Assembly (NCBI GenBank): GCA_030737875.1
Contig: CM060922.1
Location: 760,193,603 to 760,257,602, forward strand
Reading direction: 5' to 3'
DNA: 64,000 nucleotides
Origin: Allium sativum
Taxonomy: Eukaryota > Streptophyta > Magnoliopsida > Asparagales > Amaryllidaceae
Shown: piece by piece, positions 25,401-37,787 of the stretch
Layout: each line of letters starts with the position of its first letter
Position numbering within the stretch: the first letter of the stretch is position 1
The notes under the pieces: generated by a model
Databases searched by the model: none
What the model was told of the DNA's origin: nothing
What the model saw: only the letters and a program-made list of their open reading frames with translations
Position numbers and translations under genes: made by a program

Positions 25401-25528
25401 TGGAATCTATTCCAAGCAGAATTTCGAGACGAATGCAATGGCGTAACCCATTTCCCTTAATTCTTCTCCTAAAAATTAAGTGTTCTTAAAATTGTTAATT
25501 TTAATATTTAAAATTATGGGGTGTTACA
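22480..25528 (-). repeat. 5' LTR of element R (right end)
   Basis: Starts TGTAACACCCCACGTTC and ends GGGGTGTTACA. Same modules as the left LTR, including a CAGAC hairpin at 22890-22904 and a pyrimidine tract with an intact CAG (minus strand, about 22850). The TATA box is at 25045-25051. Confidence 0.95.
23718..23932 (-). repeat. Tandem pair of hairpin modules, right LTR of R
   Basis: Modules 23718-23808 and 23842-23932. First stem CGTTTGCGGT/ACCGCAAACG, second CGTTTGTGGT/ACCACAAACG, both with TTAGACT/AGTCTAA outside. The two modules differ by a compensated base pair. Confidence 0.85.
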
Positions 25529-27547
25529 ACATACATATTTATATACCGGAACGTTCTAGGGTGACAAAGAGGATAGTGTCTAAGGCTTGGGTTTGGAATA
25601 TACAAGTTTCCTGCTCTCCCTAATTGATCCGACAGACGGGATGGTTATTTTCAAAATCTAATTTGGAAGTTGATTAAAACCCCTTGAATTTAGAACAAAT
25701 TTTGGAATCTTACAAACATCATTCATTATTTAAAATAATTTGAGTAAAAGATTTGAACCCTTAAATGATGTTGAACCTATTTGGTATATAGCTAATCTAT
25801 AGTACTTATGAAACATTTTACCATTCCATGAAAATGATTAAATTTGAGAACTATTATAAAAAAATTGTGTATAAGGCTTTCAATCCAATTTGAAAAGATG
25901 AATGGAAATAAAAACAATGAATAAAGGATTTTGAATATGGGATTATAAAGAAGAAGTAAGAGGGTAATAAGATTTAAGGAATTTGAAATGAATCTAACCT
26001 TGTTCTAAAATGACAATGTTTTGAAGGAGATTTGGATTGAAACCGATATAGTCCATAGCTTTTGTTTTTAAAATACGCTTATTACTTGGAAAGTTCAAGA
26101 TTGGATTTAGGTCCGAAAACCATTCCAAGTAATAATACGACGCTATTTGAAGACTTGGAAAGGACAAGTGAAGACTGAGAATCTTTGGATTATTTGGATT
26201 GATTGCTGATGTCTTGAATCGGGTCGTACACCCGATACGAGGTTATAAGTGGCCGAGGTCTGAATGTATTTGAGGATTCTCATATTTTGTTCTGTTCAGA
26301 CCCAGAATGGACTTGTATGGATTGTGTGTCTGACATTGTAATTGACCGCATAACACTGATTTCTGTTGGTGCGTGTGTGTGTATATATATATATTGGACT
26401 ATGGCAATTAATTATTTCCGTCTCTAAGTTTTATGTGCTTAGAAGTTATGTATTGATAGAAATCAGTTATATGTTGTAAATTAACAATGTGGCATGCTCA
26501 AGTTATGGAATGAGCTAATGATGAACAAATCATGGATTATTGAAGCGTAACTTTGTGTATATCGTGACATCGACGAACCTCACACCCCGAATTGATGGTA
26601 AACTGGTTGTTCGGTTGTATACATATCTTTATTGAAACTTGAAAGCTTTGGCGGTAGATCTACTCTGAAACCTGGGAATTAGGTATATTCGGTGTCCGTG
26701 TCTGGATAGTGTTTGGTGTCCATGTCTGGATGAAAACCGTGAGATGCACCTTGATCGTGTTCCCGATTGATCTTTCGTGTTAGGAACCATCATATTGGAA
26801 CCCAACAACCAATACGAGCCTTTCATTTTGTTCGTAAACTATGTATGTGGCCATAACCACTATGCTTGCTAAGATTAATATATTTATTTGTGAAACGGTT
26901 TTCAACACTATGCACTGATGATAGTATTAAAAGAGGATTTTCACGTATGAAAGCATGTTTGGTTATCATAAGGCAAAACTTGCCCATTTGGTGTATGCTT
27001 GCATTGTGTGATGTGGGACGAGCTTACGATAGCTTCATTTTCCAAAAGACATTGGGAATTTATATGGACGGGCATTCACATGAAGTATACCCATTCCGCA
27101 TTAGCGACGTGGTCCGGTGAATCTCCCAACTTTAAAAATAAATCCAAAAAATAACTGTTTTATGTTCTCACACCAGTATCTGGAGTTTATTATTCCTTCC
27201 TAAACTCTGGGTGCCCACCAATTTCCACACGGGCAGCTAGAGGTTTAGTTTTACAGTTACAAACCCTTGGAGCAAGAGTTGGAGCGCTTTCTGAGTTGAA
27301 GCTTCGAGCTAAAGTTAGAGTTTCCGCTATATCACATCGCTTCTTCCACTGAGAGTATATTTATGTTTTCGCTGCTATATGTTGTAACTCTGATATTATA
27401 TTTAACTCTAATGTAATATTGTATTATGATATAAAAGTTCTGTTATTTTTTTCAATATATGTTAGTACTTATAACAACCCGCCTTTGTGAACGGTTTAAG
27501 TTGGTTTAATTACCAGCGAAAACCGGGCAGAAAGACGGAATGTTACA
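25529..27547 (+). repeat. 3' LTR of element B, second part
   Basis: It resumes after R with the duplicated target ACATA (25529-25533, matching 14251-14255) and follows 9342-11369 to the terminal TGTTACA. A GT/AT microsatellite sits near 26366-26395. A short direct duplication around TTTGGTGTCCGTGTCTGG (10478-10540 in the other LTR) is partly deleted here. Confidence 0.85.
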
Positions 27548-29323
27548 AGGTTACATGGGTTAACAGCATTCACGGATTACACACACGTCGTACCCATCTA
27601 CTCCCTAGTAGATTAACCTAATACAGTATATATGTAGGTACCACCAATATTAAGGTACACCCCATGGTATCCCACTCACACGGTCTCTGTCGTAATGTCA
27701 CAGAAATATATGCAGTCCCTCATCCTACGCCGGAGCGACGTACGGATCTCTATATACCAACGCTATGTTCTGCATAAAACTTCCATCACCATGCTACGTA
27801 AGCGTACGGACTTCCACCTTCGAACCATTCGATTGGATCGGATTCTATCACAGAGTAATGCCTTAGAGTGTATGATACACCACCCGAAGTAGACATGCAT
27901 GTAACTGGACTTTCTCATGTACGTATCGTTAATCGTACTCGATGCCTCAACCTTGATGATACACCATCCGGAAACGGTATGCATGTATTCGCACGTACTA
28001 TCTACTGTGCACCGAGTTCTATAAAAGGACTATATCGGATACACGGAACTCGGCCGAGAGCCTTTCCAAATATCTGTATACATAGATGTTATGGTCTACA
28101 TTTTCACAGTGGCTGTGGTCCCACCCGACCCCTCCCTCAACTAGTGAAAGACAAACATAATTGAGAGCTAGTCACATAGCCTAGAAAAAAACAATAAATC
28201 CTAGCTGACCTATCTCTCACCCAAAGCCTTGATAGTAAGAGGTCGATGGTCTATTGGTTTAGCTCTTCGTCTTTCCGCATCACGCAGACTGTCGATGACC
28301 GGTACCCGACGGTTACTATCAATTAGATTGTTAGACCCGCCTAAGGAAAATAAATGAGATGGTCATAACCCGCTTAGTAACAAGGCAACATATTCGTCGA
28401 ATCACCAGTGCCACCCTACAGCCTTCTGACTGCCCGCTATCATGGCAATCAAGGTATACTCACCAGGTAGTAACCCGCAGACCCAACCTCTGTGAGCATA
28501 GCCCAAATGTTGTCACCGCATAGAGGACTACTAGGAGTACCCTCCATGTCCCAAGAAGCCGCGTGCTTCCCCTTCCAGTCCTTCAGAGCCAGTAGAATAT
28601 CATCAGAACAACAGATAGAACAAGTAGAATAATCAGATGGTTGTGCGCTCCTCTTGTGGCCCATAGCACCACGATGATCTATCCCGTTGGGTTATTCACC
28701 TTCAGACATACAGACTGGTCCAAGCACCTCAGGTAAACGTGTTACTAGACCCTATGCCTAACCGTTTAATTACGCGCTTGCTCTATCTCATCGGATTTCT
28801 AGTTAACTTAGTCATTTCAAATCATACTAACTTCTTATTCAAGTTACCAAGTTCCTCTTGCTTATTAATTTCAGTTATATAACTTAACCCATTTAAGTTC
28901 ATTAATAAGCCTTCAACATGTTATTCTTACCAGCAGATTTCAAATTTCAGGTTTTCATATTACTTAATTTATGATTAAGTACAACTTATTGCATTTCATA
29001 AGTTTTCCCCTCTTTTCTCTACTTATTACAAACAACAGATTTCAGGTTTCCAGATTTACACATTACTCAATTTATAATTAAGCATAACTTATCTTATTAC
29101 ATAAATTATCTCATCTTCTCTATCGTTTATTATAACCTAAGTTATAATTTCCACTTATCCCTAAGACAAGCCTACCTATTATCTTCCTTTTTCCCATTTA
29201 GGTTTATTCATAATAGGTTATTATCATTCCCCGTTCATTCCAGTTCTCTTACTGTTGTAGGATTCACTCGTTTCCATTAATTTCGATTAATGCCATCTAT
29301 TTCTATCCTGCTATACACATATA

Positions 29324-29358
<35 letters not shown>

Positions 29359-30386
29359 CAGATCTCTCGCGTTAAGTCGACCACTTGTGGATGCTGGATT
29401 TGCCTGGTGGCTCTGGACAGACTTCTACCACGACTTGGACTTAACCTCATGTCTTAGCACTGTTATATGTATGTTTACGCACCAAACCCCTCACATTAAA
29501 TTAACCACTTGTGGATGCTGGATTTTCCGGGCGGTTCCAGGCAGATTTTTGCCACAAGTTGAATTTAACCTCGTGTCTAAGTGCAGTTACAATTTTTCTA
29601 TTTACTATAATTTAGGCATATTCATTCTTCCAAATTTTACTGTAATTCTTATTTACAATCTTTTGGCACAATAACGTTCTTAACAAATGTTCATTATAAA
29701 TTTCATAATTACAGTGTTCACAGAAATTTCTAATTCAGACAGGTGATTAATGGAAACAAGTTTTTATAACACCAACAGATTAAACAGGTTAAGTATTACA
29801 AGTTCATATAACCCCAACTGAAAAAACATATTTAGTTAACCCTACAAATTCAACAAGTTTACTTAACCCCATAGATTTAACAGATTCCACAGGTTACTTA
29901 CAGTCTCATTAATCTATTCCACTTAATCTTGAATCAAGCCTACATATTTACATGTTCAGCACATTAATCATTTCAACAGATTACATCATGTTTAACATTT
30001 CAGCAGATTTATTATACATATTAACGGGGAATGCCAAACGATAAATATACCATTATCAAAAAGGCATAACTTAAATCCACTCACCTAATTGCTTTCCAGT
30101 TCATGAATCTGGTCCAAACCTAGCATTCCATGGCTCTCTTAACTGGATCTAGAAACTAAGTAACCATGGATTCACAATTCTCAGACTAAAAGAAAAAGGG
30201 AAGAAAGAGGAGAAATTTAAATTGACCTGATCCAAGAATTTACCTCTCTTCGATCAGAATTCTGAACACCCATTTGCAGTTATACATTCTTTTTCTCCAG
30301 ATCTTGAATCAAAATTTCCTTAGACTAATTATTCTATTTTCCAAAGAGATTTGAGGAGGAAGAAGAATGGCAGAGTCTAGACATCC
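27548..30386 (-). repeat. Remnant of a Ty3-type LTR in minus orientation
   Basis: No coding recognised; the minus-strand frame 28449-28664 resembles nothing I know. The best evidence of origin is the hairpin module pair at 29361-29577, in the same order and direction as in R. It is followed, as in R, by AT-rich sequence and then by an AGGAGGAAGAAGAATGGCAGAG stretch like the region near R's TATA. The left part (27548-29300) has no clear match in the window. It is cut at 30386 by an E fragment. Confidence 0.5.
29361..29577 (-). repeat. Tandem pair of hairpin modules in the LTR remnant
   Basis: First module: outer TTAAGTC/GACTTAA and inner TTGTGG/CCAC-type arms. Second: TTAAATT/AATTTAA and ACTTGTGG/CCACAAGT. 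The outer stem differs at several positions from those of R, F and A, and both strands of the stem changed together. Confidence 0.75.
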
Positions 30387-31080
30387 TGTGATGACCCTAA
30401 ACTGCCGTGCCACGGAAGCAAGGATAATCTTTGGAATATAACACATAAACAATAACAGTAGAACAGAAATATATCATTACACCAGATAATGTACGACAAA
30501 TTACACTGGAACAAATATAATCATCAGAGTTACACAGTATAACAGGATCATACTTAGTACAAAATACAGTTTTAGCTTTATATAAAATGTCTGTAGCAGA
30601 ATCAAACATAATATACATAAAAAAGTCTGAACAGCAAAATAGAAATGATAAAATCCATCTTCAGCTCCATAGCTATCCAGAATGAGCCTGCTAAAACCTG
30701 AACACAAGGCTGCCCATGTAGAAATAGGGGCACCCGAGTTTGCAAGTGAAACAAACTACGAGTTAGTCAAGGGACTGGTATGAGAAATCTTACTTAACCT
30801 ATTTAACAATAAGGCCAATCACAGGACCATGCTGCTAACGCGGAACGGGTTTACTCCATTGGATTGCCAATGCATAAATAAAGTAAATCATTTAAACAAC
30901 GCAATGCTTTTTATAGAAAACGAAGCCATTATAAGACTCGGGTCCCACCACACAATGCAACGCAAGCCGGAGGATAAAGTTTTACCATATAATGGCCAAA
31001 ATATGTTTGATACATATAAATCAAAATCATTTGATATTATTACTAGTGCATATATGTTTCAAAAAAAAATTCAATCATAA
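30387..31080 (-). repeat. E-family LTR-end fragment, minus orientation
   Basis: Starts TGTGATGACC. From 30387 to about 30978 it is the reverse complement of about 60270-60862. It carries the GGAGTAAACC..GTTCCGC block shared with the B LTR. The similarity stops at an AT-rich stretch. I cannot tell whether it is a solo LTR piece or an inverted segment. Confidence 0.6.
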
Positions 31081-31240
31081 TATATATATCATAGACGGCA
31101 TAGTACCCCATACTACTAAGTCGCCATATTAGTTCTACAATCAAAACCGCACAAGTCGTATTGGAAGTTGGATTTCCATCATGAACCAAGGCAAGGGATC
31201 GTCCTTACCAACTTCGAGACGCTCTAGCCCGTGTCTTAGG
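31081..31240. other. Unassigned 160 bp
   Basis: No coding. GTTGGATTTCC and GCCCGTGTCTTA echo parts of the LTR hairpin modules, but the match is too weak to assign. Confidence 0.3.
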
Positions 31241-32391
31241 ATCAGAGCTCGAGTGACCCTTGGATCGTCAGGGCCGGTCCACACGAAGTGGATTTAAATG
31301 CCTGAGCAATACGATTCCCCGCCTTGTGGGGCGTAAACTGGTCATATATCGACCAAACCATCCATCGGCACAGGAGTGACCGATATAACCGAGGCGCCTT
31401 GCTTTCCATCATCCACATAAGAAAAAATTTCTGGGCTCCATACCATGACAGAACTCCTAGCTAGAAGGAAACACATGTCCTCCCTGAAGTCCTCTCCCGT
31501 TTCTGGTTCATATCCGAGGTGTGAGGCTCGCGAATTAACGCCATACACAAAGCTATGCTATATTAAAGCCGTGCTTTGATCATCAACCACAAGGCTCTGC
31601 TTTTCAACAAAAGCCTTAATCACTGCATCTCAGCATGCCACATTGACAATTCATGCCATGCGACTGATGTCTATCGATATATAACCTCTAAGCTTGTACG
31701 TCTTAGAGAAGGGTGTTAAGCAAGAGAATAAATTCGCCGCCACTAAACAGATATATATTTAATAGAGATCAATCAACACAAAATAAAATCCAATGTCAGA
31801 CACACATCCATTTACAATTTCGTTTTGGGTTTGAACGAAACCGGAGGCACCTTATTCCTCGTCCTGTATGTCCAATACAGGAGAGAGGCCCTCGCATATC
31901 CGGTCGATCTCTAAGTACGTCTGGACGATCACCACTTATTACCTTGCCTTGGGATGCCTCCCAATCAAGACATCAGTAATCATCCAAACGATGTGAAGAT
32001 CTCCGATGTTCAACCACCGTCTTCATCCTTCAACTTTTCATCATCGATCAATTATTTGAAATGAGAATGAACTCGGCCTTTTCAAATAATTCACGCATAT
32101 ATAGAATTCAAATCAATTCTTTCTATGGTTAAACTATTCGACATTCACATTTTAGTTCATTAGTATAATTTTCATGTCGAATACATCCAACCATCAAAAT
32201 ATCTGATAAACCAAGTAAAATCGGTTTATCTCCATTCCACATCATTTAAAATATTTTAAAATGATTTTTCACTATTTTTATTTATTTAAAAATAGTCCAT
32301 TTCCATCGAACGACGTTTTAGGTCATTCGATGGCCCCCGCGCTGCTCTCGTCCAAATTTGATTTAAATATTTCGAAAAATCTAACCGTTGG

Positions 32392-32628
32392 ATCTTAATG
32401 AATTTTATATCTTTGGAAAGATCTTTCCAAAGCGGATCAAAGGATCCAGTTTCAGGAAAATCTGACGTTCGGATCTCCCGTAATAATTGTTTAAAATTGC
32501 GATTTCAAAACGCGAACTACAGCATCGTTATTCGTTTTATTTTAATTATATATATATAAATATAATTCATTCTGGCACTGTTTTTCCTTTGATTTGATTT
32601 AAAAATTTCACACAATCTAACCGTTGGA
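32392..32628 (-). promoter_or_regulatory. Two MSA-like motifs
   Basis: TCCAACGGTTA on the minus strand at 32392-32402 and 32618-32628 fits the plant mitosis-specific activator consensus YCYAACGGYYA bound by MYB3R proteins. Further copies lie at 62247-62257 and 63878-63888. Short motif; function is inference. Confidence 0.3.
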
Positions 32629-33170
32629 TCTCAACAAATTTTATATCGTTGGAAAGATATTTTCAAAGCGAACACAACGGTTTCAGTTTCAGGGAAATCC
32701 GATGGTCGGATTTCTCGGTATAATCGCTTAAAATCACGATTCCAAAACACGAACTGCAGCGTCGTTATTCATTTTATCTTAATTATATTTATATATATAT
32801 AATTTATTCGATGATTTCTAAACCGTTTTCACTTCAAAAATTTGGCTAACGCATTTAAATTTCGAAAAATTTCGCAATAACCTCCTTTGTACGAGGAGTG
32901 GTTTGGAAATTTATTGGGCCGTATTAGGTACCCAATAAATCCAGTATAAGCAAACACAATTTTTAGTGTCCTATTTATGCCCGAGGGAGTGTGTCAAATT
33001 ACTCCAGAGATAAATCTCGTCACCTCATCCAGTGTTGGAAAATAAATAATACAGGTGTCGTACCTAATAATTAGAGAGACGTGATTATTGTCAACTCTAC
33101 ACCCGTGTGGGGTTTTTATTTAATCTGGCAATTTACCGTTATATTTATTTTTTCCATATCAGTCCTAGGT

Positions 33171-33385
33171 TCAACCTGCAATTCAATAAACGTCATACGA
33201 ACATCTCGCTCGTATGGTAATCTCAACCTAGTCATACAAGCTCCAAATGCTTATATGGAATATGATATGCTATGAAATCAATAGTTCGTCTTCGGTTCAA
33301 CCTGAAATACAGTCATCTCCATACAAGCGTCTTGCTTGTATGGTCGTCACATAAGCTCCAAATGCTTATGTGGTATATGATAGAG
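33171..33385. repeat. Duplicated cassette with covarying hairpins (E copy 1)
   Basis: Two repeats begin GTTCAACCTG. Hairpins: CATACGA/TCGTATG (33194-33216), CCATACAAGC/GCTTGTATGG (33319-33343) and CACATAAGC/GCTTATGTG around TCCAAAT (33348-33372). Counterparts are at about 62811-63026. Confidence 0.7.
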
Positions 33386-33640
33386 TATGCCATCTTCACG
33401 AAGTATTCCATGCAGTGTAGTTCAAAATTAATTGTTACTATTCTATGGTGTTGTTTATAATCTCACACAGAATAACCAGCACACCGCATCCAATGGCATT
33501 CATAGGAGTTGACATATAAATAAAATTGCGCATCTAACTTAGTAAGGTTTACCTAAATATTGGGCACGCAAATAAAGTCTTTACTCAATAACAAATCCAT
33601 TTACCTATTCAGTACATGTATATATGTGCATATCTAAGCT

Positions 33641-34690
33641 AAAAATAACATTTTTAGCTAACAATATTTATTTCTATACATGATGATTTTTAACACTTCA
33701 TATACATGTTAAAAATATTATTTTCAATCAACAAATATTTTTTTCAACCTTTGGTTATTTTTAACAGTTCATATACATGTTAAAATTATTATTTTCAATC
33801 AACAAATATTTATTTCAACCTTTGGTTATTTTTAACAGTTCATATACATGTTAAAAATATTATTTTCAATCAACAAATATTTATTTCAACCTTTGGTTAT
33901 TTTTAACATTTCATACATCTAATAAAAATGTTTTTTTATCGTTAAAACAATTTATATCAAACATGAATATTTTTAGTGATTCATATATACAATAAATATG
34001 TTATTTTTATCGTTCAAACAATTTATTTCAAACATGAATATTTTTAGTGATCCATATATACAATAAAAATGATATTTTTATCGTTTAAACAATTTATTTC
34101 AAACATGAATATTTTATATACTTCATACATATAATAAAAATGTTATTTTTATCGTTCGAACAATTTATTTCAAACATGAATATTTTTAGTGATTCATATA
34201 CACAATAAAAATGTTATTTTTATCATTTAAACAATTTATGTCAAACATGAATATTTTATATACTTCATACATATAATAAAAATGTTAGTTTTATCGTTTG
34301 AACAATTTATTTAAAACATGAATATTTTTAGTGATTCATATATACAATAAAAATGTTACTTTTATTGTTTAAACAATTTATTTGAAACATGAATATTTTA
34401 TATACTTCACACCTATAATAAAAATGTTATTTTTATCGTTCGAACAATTTATTTCAAACATGAATATTTTTAGTGATTCATATATACAATAAAAATGTTA
34501 TTTTTATTGTTTAAACAATTTATTTCAAACATGAATATTTTATATACTTCATACATATAATAAAAATGTTATTTTTTTTGTTTGAACAAATTATTTCAAA
34601 CATGAATATTTTTATTGATTCACATATATAATAAAAATGTTATTTTTATCGTTTAAACAATTTATTTCAAACATGAACATTTTTCAATAC
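33641..34690. repeat. AT-rich minisatellite, ~72-bp units with a two-unit higher order
   Basis: First three to four units carry TTTAACAGTTCATATACATG and CAACCTTTGGTTATTTTT. From about 33915 the unit changes to CATGAATATTTT...AATAAAAATGTT...AACAATTTATTTCAAA. Two variants then mostly alternate, TTTAGTGATTCATATATAC and TATATACTTCATACATAT, giving a ~144-bp dimer. Confidence 0.85.
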
Positions 34691-35426
34691 AAGAAAATTT
34701 CAGCATTACAACGGCAGGGTCTTTAGCACCGTCACCGTGTCCAGCACGGCTACTCTGCTATCCTAGGCCTTGCAACATTACAATATTTTCATTTCAATGA
34801 TTTCCACAATATCATTCATTTTCACAACTCAATGAATATACCACAAACAAAACCAAATTTGTTGCAACCACAATCAATCATTCTCTACCACAATCAATCA
34901 TTCACAACATAATCAATTTATATCGTCCATGGTCTGTAGACGAGGGGAGTGTATATATATATATGTTTATTTATTTATTTATTTCCATTTCAATTTCATT
35001 TCAATTCCATTTAACGCATATATGATTTATACAATGCGAGACGACTTATACATTGCTTATATAATTTATACAACGCCCATATATGAGATATACAATGCGT
35101 ATATAATCTATACATCACTTATATAAGTTTCACAACGCGTATATATTCCAATTTGAATTTAGATTGCTCACATTGGGTTCCACTCCCTCTAAAATTGTAG
35201 GGAGCTCCAAAAATTCTCTGGTCTCTTCTAGAATGTAGAAGACGTCGTCACGAGTCCAATGTCTCTGGTTTCACTGGATTTCGACAACATACGAAAAGAT
35301 ATGGTTTTTATTCTAAAATCATAATTTGCAACACTTTTAAATGTTATAAACAGTTGCCGTACCTCACAACGAATGTTCAAAACTAGGTCTTCGAATCTCT
35401 TCCAATCCGTGATGTTATACGACGAT
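34691..35426. other. Non-coding spacer left of the CACTA element
   Basis: No gene. A short GC-richer stretch (34710-34770) is followed by (TATT)n near 34967 and by degenerate ~25-bp repeats of TATACAA(T/C)GC (35020-35140). It ends GACGAT, with GAT duplicated after the CACTA element. Confidence 0.5.
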
Positions 35427-35700
35427 CACTACAACAAAAACACCATATTACAACTTTAATTTTACAACGGTGGTAAATGCACCGTTGTAATAAATGGGTT
35501 TTTACAACGGTGGTAAAAGCACCGTTGTAATAAATGGTTTTTTACAACGGTGGTATAAACACCGTTGTAACTACAACAAAAACACCATATTACAACTTTA
35601 ATTTTACAACGGTGGTTAAAGCACTGTTGTAATAAATGTTTTTCACAATTTTTTTTCCAGAAAAGTTGTAATAAATTTATTTTTAACAACTGTGTTATTT
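35427..35700. repeat. Left end of the CACTA element with subterminal hairpins and a duplicated terminus
   Basis: Three hairpins with ACAACGGTG/CACCGTTGT arms (35463-35570). At 35571 the terminal sequence starts again (CTACAACAAAAACACC), lacking the first CA, and is followed by another ACAACGGTGG. Such motifs are where CACTA transposase proteins are expected to bind. Confidence 0.8.
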
Positions 35701-36229
35701 TGACTGTTGTAATATATGACTATATTTTAATATTAATTATTTTCATTAAATAGTTTTTAATAATTAATATTTACAACTAATTAGTAATTATTAATTAATA
35801 ACCTATATATTAATATTAAATATTTAATTAAAAATACTTCAATAAATAAATAATTCATGCTAATAATTAGTAATTGACAACCAATTAGTAATTATTAATT
35901 AATAATCAATAAATACATATTAAATATTTAATTAAAAATTCATCAATAAATAAATAATTCCTACTGATAATTACTAATTAACAACCAATTAGTAAATATT
36001 TAATAATAATCAATATATAAATATTAAATATTTAATTAAAAATAATTATTTATGACTACTTCATTATTAAGTACTGGTAATTAATTAGTAAGTAATAACT
36101 AATGCGCGGTTAATAATCAATAAGTAAATAACAATTAATAAATATTTAATTTATAATTAATCATGACTATTAGTAGTAATTAATATTTAGTATATAATAT
36201 TTTTTAATAAGTAATCGTTGTTGAAAGTT

Positions 36230-36475
36230 TTTCCAAAATCTTTTGTCAAATATGATCCCTACGGAGGGGGGGTCGAGGGGGGGTGGCAACCCCCCTAGGT
36301 GGGGGTGCGGGGGCAACGCCCCCGCTAACGGGGTTCGACCTATCAGATGAACTAGAACTTTTATAAAATATCCGCTAACGGGGTTCGACCTAGGTGGGGG
36401 TACTGTTGAATTTGAATTTTTCACAAATTAATTAAAAAAAATCAATGAACTAGAACTTTTATAAAATATCCGAAA
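36230..36475. repeat. GC-rich block with direct repeats inside the CACTA element
   Basis: Runs of G on the plus strand (36267-36315) sit in otherwise AT-rich DNA. CGCTAACGGGGTTCGACC and GAACTAGAACTTTTATAAAA are each present twice. The G-runs could form a quadruplex. Confidence 0.7.
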
Positions 36476-37787
36476 TTCCGAAAAACTAGTTAGTTTTTTT
36501 TTTCTTATGATAATTGAACCTTAAAATCGAAATGAATATTTAGATGACTTAAACAACGTGATTTATTGATTGTTGAAATTGGTTAAATGCTTCCTATAAG
36601 AAATAATATTATGTATAGTTCTGAAAACAATTGAAATATAAGATGTAATCACATTAGTAAGTACCAATCAGATGAACATGAAAAAATAAATCGTTTGGCG
36701 GGCCAGCTTGAAAATTTTGGCGGCCATCCCTTATATTTCACGAAGCTTTCCTGAACCCTAAATCTGGCCGCCACAATTTCATACCCAAATTTCACTAGGG
36801 TTCCGTCCTTCTTCCCCTATCTCCCTTCAATCCTTTCTCCTGCCCTATTTTCGTCCCTCCTCAGTCATGCTCGTCCTTTGCTATCCCCTATACCCCATCG
36901 TTCCCTAGCTTTCTCCTCTGTGGTACAGTTGCTCCACTTTCCAGATCTAGATCCAAGCCTTCATCTGCGTCCGCTGTCAGCTGTAGTAGATGCTAGAGTC
37001 TCACCAGTGTAGATGCTAGAGTCTCACCAGTAGTAGATAGTGCTTCCGCTGTCAGCTCCTCAGGCTGTCCTCTTACTCATCTGCGTCCCCCTTTGTTGTG
37101 CCTCGTCTTTACCCCTAAAAGCTGGTAAAATCTATTACTCAATTCGTGAACTTGTGCTTTTAATCAGAGCTGGCGATTTAATTTTTATTGCATCAAGCTT
37201 TGGTTTTGATTTGAACCTGAAAAATTGTTTGAGTTGATAAACTTGGATGGTAATCGTTCACAAAATGTATATTCAAACGTTTTGTAGCTCAGAACTGTTG
37301 TGTAATAATCCATGTGGAATCAATATACTATGCTCTATTTTATGTACCGATTTCTTCAATCTTTGACGCTGTTAAACACTAGGATATGAACTTTGGTAGT
37401 ATATGCGTCATCCCTGAATTAGGCAAATTCTTTTGAGCCATTTCCTGTGTAACATGTTTTGAATTTAGTGGCAATATTTGTTGCAGATCTGCGTCTTGAT
37501 GAATTTCAGTTTGGGACATTTTATGTAATGGCTATTAGATCTTTGTGTCGATCAGATCTGCCTTTTTGGATCCATGAATCATTTTGCAATTTTAATTCTA
37601 ATTTGCTTGCAAAAAAAAAAAGATTCTTGCTTTCAATGTTGCATGCCCATAGATTCTTATCTAAAAGTAAAAAAAAGGATTATATGTAAACTTGATTGTT
37701 AGTCCACGTATTTACGAAATACTTATGTTTAGAAAGTATTTGATGTATGGGATCCCATAATTCATTATATTTCCATTCAATTCACAG

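Larger units (their letters stand above)
14256..25528 (-). mobile_element. Element R: full-length Ty3/gypsy chromovirus (Tekay/Del-like), inactive
   Basis: Two LTRs of about 3.05 kb (14256-17314 and 22480-25528) flank gag-pol read on the minus strand. The target duplication is ACATA on both sides. A primer site TGGTATCAGAAC (one mismatch to the initiator-Met site) lies two bases inside the 5' LTR, and a GGAGGGGAGAA polypurine tract abuts the 3' LTR. Coding is broken by stops and frameshifts and two catalytic residues are lost. The LTR pair differs by scattered substitutions and small indels, so R is older than F. Confidence 0.95.
8033..27547 (+). mobile_element. Element B: LTR retrotransposon with very long LTRs and a tiny non-coding interior
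   Basis: The segments 8033-11369 and 12890-14255 plus 25529-27547 are the same sequence in the same order, so they are two LTRs. Between them 11370-11974 is only 605 bp. A degenerate initiator-Met primer site follows the first LTR, and a purine stretch with a CGAAAAGG hairpin precedes the second. The 3' LTR totals about 4.3 kb once R is removed. The 5' LTR is cut by element A, so its first ~0.9 kb is left of the window. The architecture fits a LARD-type non-autonomous element or a deletion derivative of a Ty3-like parent. The right flank begins AGGTT; the left duplication cannot be seen. Confidence 0.8.
31241..33640 (+). repeat. E-family non-coding block, copy 1
   Basis: It opens with ATCAGAGCTCGAGTGACC, the tail of an initiator-Met primer site, and matches 60869-63290 along its whole length. 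It contains two ~226-bp repeats with AACCGTTGGATC (about 32388 and 32614) and two hairpin-bearing repeats (33171-33385). No protein-coding frame. It is probably the interior or LTR of a non-autonomous retroelement; the orientation evidence conflicts. Confidence 0.65.

Noticed and set aside
28449..28664. Minus-strand frame starting MGHKRSAQPSDY
   Set aside because: No recognisable domain, no second copy to test constraint, and it lies in an LTR remnant. Probably chance.
33641..34690. Regular repeats as a CRISPR array
   Set aside because: Units are contiguous, AT-rich and variable, without unique spacers or cas genes, in plant DNA.
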